Under the pieces are notes generated by a model that was given only the letters and a program-made list of their open reading frames with translations, had not been told where the DNA came from and did not search any database. A stretch of 64,000 nt of DNA, taken from NCBI RefSeq assembly GCF_026914265.1, contig NC_069124.1, positions 11,735,723-11,799,722 of the forward strand. The letters are read 5' to 3'. Position numbers and translations under genes: made by a program. The stretch is from Mya arenaria (lineage: Eukaryota > Mollusca > Bivalvia > Myida > Myidae). Shown in pieces: positions 57,107 through 64,000 of the stretch; position 1 is the stretch's first letter; each line of letters starts with the position of its first letter.

Positions 57107-58085
57107 TCATCGACCATTCTGGTTCTCGCTAGGAGTTATTTCAGACGAAGCTGGGCTACAAGCCCCCGTTGCCCCCGGCAACCACTCCCTTGGTAGCCCT
57201 GGAGACAGGGGAGGTAATTACGTGTGGCTGCTGCTTCATACGCACGAGTTTCACATGTTTTTTAATTGCACGAGTGATGGGGCAATACTGTGTGCTGATC
57301 TGATGTTGTAAACTCTACTTATCAATGCTTTGTTTTTTTATTTGGCAAAAAGTTTCCTTAATATTCTTTATAGAAAGACAGCTAAAAATGCTATGATTCC
57401 ATGCTTAAGTTTAAACTCCCTTAATATCATAGCTTTCGAGACCACATCATGCAAGTGTTTTAACCTTGGGTCATTACTGAGCAAAATAACTGGTTAAGAT
57501 ATATTCACATGCATATAACTAATGTCGGAATACACATACATGTATGATGTGTAGCAGGGGCCTTTCGAACAATATCATTTTGGAGTAATGCCCCTAAGTC
57601 ATTTGAAAACATTCATAAGTTTCATGATTTTGAGAACTTCTTTGTTTGAAATACAATTTATGAAAATTGTTTGTTTGGCTTTAAAACGAAGTTGTCCATG
57701 TCAAGTTTACCAATATGTATAACCAATAACAGAATAAAAGAGTTTTGTTGAAGTTAAATAATTTTGTTTGTATAGCCTTCTTTTGTAAAGTTAAATTAAG
57801 GTCATTTAGACAATGAGGGAACCTTAATTTAACATTGATGATATATTTACGGCCATAGCTCATTTTTAGGGTTTTTATTTAAGTGATAATGGATTAATTT
57901 TGATATTATTTTTATAATCCTACATATTTTGATGAGGAGTAGAGTATTTGCATACATTGTAAGCATTTGACGTGTTGATACTATATTACACAGAAAACGT
58001 ATGTATTCAGTGAACATTTGCAGCGCATGATATTGTGACAAGCTGTGCTTTGCTGACTTGACTGTGTCTTTAATTTCTCTTTTAG

Positions 58086-58108
58086 ACGATCCATATCTGC
58101 CAGTTTGA
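58086..58108 (+). other. Possible short last exon, duplicated copy
   Basis: Counterpart of 2679-2701. The acceptor TTTCTCTTTTAG ends at 58085, followed in one phase by codons for DPYLPV and TGA. Low certainty for the same reasons. Confidence 0.18.
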
Positions 58109-58199
58109 GGCCACTGTGTGTTAGTTATTTAGAGCTGAAAAGAATCATATAGAGCAAGTGCATTATATGAAGCTACTCCGATACCTTACCGATTTATTA

Positions 58200-59797
58200 A
58201 ACAGGTTATCACATAGCAAAACCTGGTTATTAGAATAGCGAGCGTCGTTGTTCGGGCGGGCGGGCGGGCGGGCGGGCGGCGTCAAACTCACCTATGAAAC
58301 TGAATAATTTTAGTAAGGGTTGACATATCTTGACCAAACTTGGTCTATAGAAAGAGTTTATGGGTACCTTTCATGGGATTGCGTTTTGGGTCCCTAGGGT
58401 CAAGATCAAGGTCACTGTTACTAAAAATAGAAAAACGGTTGAAACTGAATAACTCTAGTTAAGGATGACATATCTTGACTAAACTTGGTCTGTAGGAAGA
58501 GTTTATGGAGACCTTTCAAGGGGTTGCGTTTAGGGTCCCTAGGGTCAAGGTCAAAGTCACTGTTACTAAAAATAGAAAAAACGGTAGAAACTGAATAACT
58601 TCAGATAGGGATGACATATCTTGACTTAACTTGGTCAATAGGAGGAGTTTATGGAGACCTTTCAATGGATTGCGTTTGGGGTCCCTAGGATCAAGGTGAA
58701 GGTCACTGTTACTAAAAATAGAAAAACGGTTGAAACTGAATAACTTTAATAGGGGTTGACATATCTTGACTAAACTTGGTCTATAGGAAGAGTTTATGGA
58801 GACCTTTCATGTGGTTGCGTTTGGGGTCCCTAGGGTCAAGGTCAAGGTCACTGTTACTGTATGTAGAAACAATGGTTGAAACTGAATACCTTTAGTGAGG
58901 GATGACATATCTTGACTAAGCTTAGTCTACAGGAAGAGTTTATGGAGACCATTCATGGGATTGCGTTTTGGGTCCCTAGGGTCAAGGTCAAGGTAACTAT
59001 TACTAAAAACAGAAAAACAGTTGAAACTGAATTACTTTAGTAAGGGTTGACATATCTTGACCAAACTTGGTCTATAGAAAGAGTTTATGGGCACCTTTTA
59101 TGGGATTGCGATTGGGGTCCCTAGGTTCAAGGCCAAGGTCACTGTTACTAAAAATAGAAAAACAGTTGAAACTGAATTACTTTAGTTAGTTGACATATTT
59201 TGCTCAAACTTGGTCTATACGGAGAGTTTATGGATACCTTTCAAGGGATTGCATTTGGCGTCCCTAGAGTCAAGGTCACTGTAACTAAAAATAGAAAAAT
59301 GGTTCAAACTGAATATCTTTAGTTAGGGTTGACATATCTTGACCAAACTTGGTCAATAGTAAGAGTTTTTGGATATTTTCATGGGATTGCGTTTTGGGGT
59401 CCCTAGATTTAAGGTCAAGGTCACTGTTACTTATTATAGAAAAAACAGTTGAAACTGAATAATTTTAGACAGGGTCTACATATCTTGACCAATCCAGGTA
59501 TAAAAGAAGAGTTTAAGGATACCTTTCATGGGATTGCGTTAGGGTCCCTATATTCAAGGTCAAGGTCACTGTTACTAAAAATAGAAAAATGGTTGAAACC
59601 GAATAACTTAAGTTAGGATTGACATATCCTGACACAACTTTGTATAAAGGAAGAGTTTATCGATACCTTTCAATGGATTGCATTTGGGGTCCCTAGGGTC
59701 AAGGTCACTGCTACTTAAAATAGAAAAAACATACACAGGCTGAAGTTCTTCTGTCAAGCATTAAAAACCTGATTTCGTTGCATTGCGGCGTTTCTTG
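58200..59797 (+). mobile_element. Tandem-repeat-cored element D
   Basis: Starts AACAGGTTATCACATAGCAA + AACCTGGTT (hairpin), followed by a CGGG/GGGC short repeat (58252-58278). About ten units of 140-150 bp follow, each with TTGACATATCTTGACCAAAC, TTGGTCTATAG, GAGTTTATGGA and GGGTCCCTAGGGTCAAGGTC. It ends at GCGTTTCTTGTTT. The flanks (GATTTATTA and TTTGATTTGTAATAC) are exactly those of element A in the left duplicate, although the element sequences differ. No coding content. Confidence 0.68.
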
Positions 59798-60024
59798 TTT
59801 GATTTGTAATACATTTAAAAGTTATTTTTTTCAAAATCAAAATAGGTTAAACCTATTTTTAGCGCGAGTGATGTATGCTTCAACCATTGGGGTTTGGTGG
59901 AGTAATGGTCCGCTGTCATATTTGGGATGCTTGTTTTATTATTATTTATTAAAGTTAACAACGAGGTCGTTAATCATGTTGTAAACCTATATAAAGTTCT
60001 TTACACTCAGGCCATTGTCGAGCT

Positions 60025-60205
60025 TATCATAAAATAAGTAGCATGCATACATTGAACTATCGTTGTAATTTATCAACATGCCACTTATTGAATGGTTAAC
60101 AGCTCTGCCGGCTTGTAACTGTTGTTATTTATCCACATGCCACTTATGGCACGGTAAAGAGCTCTTCTGGCTTGTTACCTACCATTCTGATATAAGAATC
60201 TCAAA
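60025..60205 (+). repeat. Dispersed repeat, duplicated copy
   Basis: Counterpart of 4680-4860 inside the right duplicate. Differences are a handful of substitutions and a small insertion after the repeat. No coding content. Confidence 0.5.
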
Positions 60206-61294
60206 TATATGTATAAAAACAAAGGAAGCAGATTTCAAGAACTATGACATATTTGCATACAATAATGCACCTGCTCTGACATTAAGCTGTAGTTGTCAAA
60301 TGGATTTGACTAAACACATCTCATCATTTTTGATGATGCTCTTTACAGTACGAATGTGAATGTAAAGACTCATCTAACATAACTTCTAATATAATTTATC
60401 AACATCTCAATATAATTGAAAGGTATCCAATAATCGTAATTTGCCGTTGAGGTACGTAAGGTTTGCATGAATATTTTTTGCTCGTTTTTTAAATGCATTA
60501 AAAGACGATATTTAAGTTCTGCGTTGAGGTTTGTTTTGTCGAGTCATTTCACATCTAATTGACCATTTATGCAAATTTGAAGTCACAATTTGTTCAAAAC
60601 TTTGTAGTTTCGGTTCCAAGTTCAAGATAGCTTTCAAAATAAGATGTGATCTGAATAAATTATAAAGTTACAGTATGTTTTTGATTTGGTTTTATTTTCT
60701 AGCTTATTGTACTTGTTGTCGCCCATATGTCCTTATTTGCAGGCTTATATTTAAACTGGTTTGAAGTGAATCTTAACCACCACTGTCATGCTTTTTTCTA
60801 TTTCTCAATGACACTTTTAAGATTATTTTTGTTATAAATCACAAAAGCGCATGTTTATGAAATGTCTAGTACACCTTTGATTGATTATAACTATAGTTGA
60901 TAGGTTATGATGAAAAAATGTCGAGTGGATGTACTAAAATGGTTTTCGCATGGAGACACTTTGTTTACCATAATGCATGAAAAAGTAGACACTAAACATA
61001 ATTATGAAGGAAATAATGTAGGAAATTTAAGATAAAAACGCATAAAACAAGCTGTTAGCCATTATATAACTAGGTCAATGTTAGTTTGCATAATAATATT
61101 TAAATATTCAGTCACTATTTGTGTATACTCTTCTACTTTAAAGTGATTTGAGTTAAGTGTTTGAACACACCTTAAACAACCATTAGTTTTTAGATTTCAA
61201 AACTCACTTCAACTTCTAATTTTAAAGAGAAAATAACTAAATGCACTTCATTGTTTCCCTTCAAGTAAACAAACCTTTAAATCGCTCGTTTCAG

Positions 61295-62476
61295 AGTCGT
61301 AGACAGAAGACAGGACCACTGAAGGCTCTCTCTAGCGTGTTTGACCAGCCGAATGGTGACCCCAATGTCCTTGTTGTCCCTGCTGCTTCCAAACGGGAAA
61401 GATCCCCTAAACATATGGCCCCTAGGGCCCCATCTGTAGAACTGAAGACATCTTCTGCCTCTGCCATCTCCTCCAGTCATTCAGCAGGCTCCAAAGGCTT
61501 TGCATCATCTGTGATGTTATCAGTGACATCATCAGTGACATCACATAGGTCAAAATCTGTGACACTCTCTAAGCCACTGTCAATACCCACTGCGTCACCA
61601 AGAAAAAAGCATGCCAACCTGCCAGTCAATAGTGAAAGGTCCAAGTCACCTCTTACTCAACAAAAAAATAAAGATGATTCCTCTATAGAGATGTCTTCAT
61701 CAACAAAATTCAATGTTAAAACCATTCCATTTTCAACTATAGGCAAGATGTGGAGACCGATGTCCATGACAACAAGTGCATTTGATGACAAAGAGGAAGA
61801 ACATTATCAAACTTACAATAACTTTGATGTGCTAAGAGACATGCATTCAGAAAAATTACCATTAACAGCAAGCCCAAAAGATCAGGTAGAAGACATTAAA
61901 ATCAATGGTCATGGACAAATGGTTATTGCGGATTCAGGGTCATCTAAGTCAACCAAGCGTAGTAAGGTACTAACTGGAAAAGGATCAGTGTCAGAAAAGA
62001 GCTTTGCATTTTTGAAAGAAAAGGTTAGCTCCAGTCAAACCAACACTGTGAAACAGGTTCTTGAAACTGTTTACACGTCTGAAGACTTCGTTCAGGCTAC
62101 TGGTGATGTCGACCGATTGCTTACTGAGCTGAAAAACACTATGGAGTCTTTAAATTCTTCAAGGATAGACAAACAGCCAGCTCAGTTTAATACGTGCAAA
62201 GAAGAGCTTCAGACTCAGGTGCGACAGTTTGTCACTGACGCTAAACTTCTTGTGAGTAATGCAACACAGACAAAAGAGAGATGGTAATATGGATGCCAGT
62301 ATACACTCCCTAGCTAAGAATTTCCTTCACGGACAGGCGACAATGTTCATGATGGAAGCCGTTCATCAGGCACAGCACTTGGGCTCCGAAGTGACCCGGG
62401 TGGCAAACGCGTACAAGAGCACACTGAATGCAGCCCATGCCGCTGTGGGGAAGTCATTGTCTGATCCGCACATGAA
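61295..62476 (+). pseudogene. Broken copy of the scaffold-protein last exon
   Basis: The acceptor (TCGTTTCAG) ends at 61294 and the frame follows the exon at 5917 closely. At about 62281 five bases are lost relative to the left copy (GAGACTGGCAGGTAAT becomes GAGATGGTAAT). This shifts the frame to a TAA at 62285-62287. The helical C-terminal domain continues in another frame (from about 62288) until homology stops near 62476, before the last 20 or so residues and the stop of the left copy. Many of the substitutions change residues (for example SPKRMAP to SPKHMAP and TAPPRKK to TASPRKK), as expected under relaxed constraint. It is called a pseudogene fragment. An altered but expressed C-terminus is possible only if a new stop is used. 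Confidence 0.85.
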
Positions 62477-62724
62477 AACTAATTCTAGAGCAAAATATAT
62501 ACTTGAATATTTTATAAAGAATACAGAATTGTACTCAAATACATTCTTGGCTGTAGAATATAGTTACCTTGGAATTCCACCAAAGGCCTTTATCAGCATA
62601 TTCTATGATAGAATGCGCTTATAAAACTGTAAAAAAATAATGATTTTTTAATAAATTTTAATGCTATGTGATAAAATGTGTTGATACCGAGTTTGAGATT
62701 TGACTTAAGTATTTTCGTGATATT
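62477..62724. other. Junction sequence between two duplicated blocks
   Basis: About 250 bp of AT-rich DNA join the end of the first duplicated block to the start of the second. No match to 7.12-18.64 kb was noticed by eye. It marks where some 11.5 kb present in the left arrangement is missing on the right. Confidence 0.6.
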
Positions 62725-64000
62725 GGGGTCTGGGGTGAGAGGAGTGGTTACAATTGACTGGTGCATAAGATTCTCGTCCCCATTTTTTGTTCATTTGTTT
62801 GCAATAAGGAGGACGAAATGACAAGTGATATTCATTTCTTTCTGCAATGCTAGATTTGGTGGGCGAAATGACGGCACATACTTTAAGGTGGAATATTTGA
62901 TTTTTCTAGATTGAAATTTAATATGATCTCCCGGATCAAAACGCATTATAATTACCCCCTTTGTATCGCTTGCAGATTTGAAAGTGTTTAATAAAAGAAA
63001 ATATGGAAAGGCTGTAATGCATTTGAATCAAGGAACGTCCTAAATAAAACTTAACGCAGCGGAATTTTAATATGTTTTCACAGTCGAGAACGTTACAAAC
63101 CTTTACAAAAAAAGTCTTCCATTTTGTTTAGTTTATACAAACATCTATATAAATAAGAACATTTTATATGAAATTGTGTTTCAGAATTAAAGGTATATGA
63201 AGCCTGAAAAAGCCGTTTAAGATTATATTGAGGCCTACAAGGTTATTTGTTATTCTATGGCTTGATTATGAGCAGCATCTCGAGTATATCCTTGTCACCA
63301 CTAGTTTTGATTAAAGTGAAACAAATAAGTTAAAGCCCTTTAATCAAGTAGTGCAACTAGAGTAATAACCCTTTTAGTAGTGCAACTGTAGTAATGACCC
63401 TTTTAGTAGTGCAAGTGGAGTAATGGCCCTTTTAGTAGTGCAAGTGGAGTAATGACCCTTTTAGTTGTGCAACTGGAGTAATGACCCTTTTAGTAGTGCA
63501 ACTGGAGTAATAACCCTTTTAGTAGTGCAAGTGGAGTAATGACCCTTTTAGTAGTGCAAGTGGAGTAATGGCCCTTTTAGTTGTGCAAGTGGAGTAATGG
63601 CCCTTTTAGTTGTGCAACTGGAGTAATGACCCTTTTAGTAGTGCAACTGGAGTAATAACCCTTTTAGTAGTGCAAGTGGAGTAATGACTCTTTTAGTAGT
63701 GCAACTGTAGTAATGACCCTTTTAGTAGTGCAATTGGAGTAATGACCCTTTTAGTAGTGCAAGTGGAGCAATGACCCTTTTAGTAGTGCAAGTGGAGTAA
63801 TGGCCCTTTTAGTTGTGCAACTGGAGTAATGACCCTTTTAGTAGTGCAACTGGAGTAATAACCCTTTTAGTAGTGCAAGTGGAGTAATGACTCTTTTAGT
63901 AGTGCAACTGGGGTAATGACCCTTTTAGTAGTGCAGCCGGAGATATGCCTCTTTAAGTAGTGCAACTGGAGTAATGATCCTTTTAGAAATGCAAGTGGAG
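62725..64000 (+). repeat. Second duplicated block, right copy (runs off window)
   Basis: Matches 18640-19930: the right end of the GC-rich TIR element (to 62764), ATAAGATTCTCGTCCCCATT, GGTGGGCGAAATGACGGCAC, then the 29-bp array from about 63345. Small deletions separate the copies. Cut by the window end. Confidence 0.9.
63345..64000 (+). repeat. 29-bp minisatellite array C (truncated by window)
   Basis: About 22 units of AGTAGTGCAACTGGAGTAAT + GACCCTTTT with variants GTGGAG, TTGTGC and AATAACCC. Same family as array B, but the mix of variants differs: AGTTGTGCAA and ACTGTAG units are common here and rare or absent in B. This indicates independent turnover since duplication. Confidence 0.95.

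Larger units (their letters stand above)
55279..62476 (+). repeat. Segmental duplication, right copy
   Basis: Matches 1163-7120 in order and orientation about 54 kb away. It carries a private 1.29-kb insertion (55820-57106), a different mobile element at the site used by element A, and a broken coding exon. Homology stops abruptly at about 62476, at codons for DPHMK, where unrelated sequence begins. Confidence 0.93.

Overview
The window looks like nuclear DNA of a bivalve mollusc. Genes are split by GT-AG introns, the DNA is AT-rich with frequent TACATGTA-type words, and it carries tRNA-derived SINEs, TIR/MITE elements and bivalve-style elements with internal tandem repeats. No prokaryotic gene organisation, tRNA gene, rRNA gene or CRISPR array was seen. 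The organism is inferred from repeat style and gene structure, not from a database search.

Layout. 1-7.2 kb: the last exon of a large cytoskeletal or adhesion-type protein (5917-7185) and its upstream intronic DNA, which contains a tandem-repeat-cored mobile element (2.80-4.35 kb). 7.2-22.2 kb: mostly gene-free, with a 93-bp minisatellite (11.8-13.7 kb), two 29-bp minisatellite arrays of one family (16.3-17.05 and 19.26-21.37 kb), a GC-rich TIR element and a trinucleotide microsatellite. 22.27-36.08 kb: a complete 11-exon secreted or GPI-type alkaline phosphatase gene (predicted 544 aa) in which every splice phase agrees. Its third intron is filled by a 35-bp minisatellite that starts inside exon 3. 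36.1-42.3 kb: more TIR elements, a SINE, an orphan hydrophobic reading frame and a 41-bp minisatellite. 42.34-51.82 kb: two tandem paralogues resembling mitochondria-eating protein (MIEAP/SPATA18), each with one lesion at the same 72-nt exon, separated by another 35-bp minisatellite and a SINE. 52.2-54.6 kb: a decayed 2.4-kb TIR DNA transposon. 55.08-55.2 kb: remnant of a third MIEAP-like copy. 55.28-62.48 kb: a diverged duplicate of 1.16-7.12 kb whose coding exon is broken by a frameshift. 62.73-64 kb: a duplicate of 18.64-19.9 kb, including the 29-bp array, which runs off the window.

The genes do not form a functional cluster. Alkaline phosphatase is an extracellular zinc enzyme. The MIEAP-like genes belong to a family tied to mitochondrial quality control. 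The terminal exon has a helical C-terminus of the kind found in adhesion or cytoskeletal scaffolds.

The main points of interest are: (1) a minisatellite born from an alkaline phosphatase exon-intron junction, which places about 85 copies of a potential 5' splice site in the intron; (2) two sequence-distinct elements of one architectural class occupying exactly the same site in the two halves of a segmental duplication; (3) two MIEAP-like paralogues whose only obvious lesions fall at the same phase-neutral exon, so skipping that exon would leave both reading frames open.
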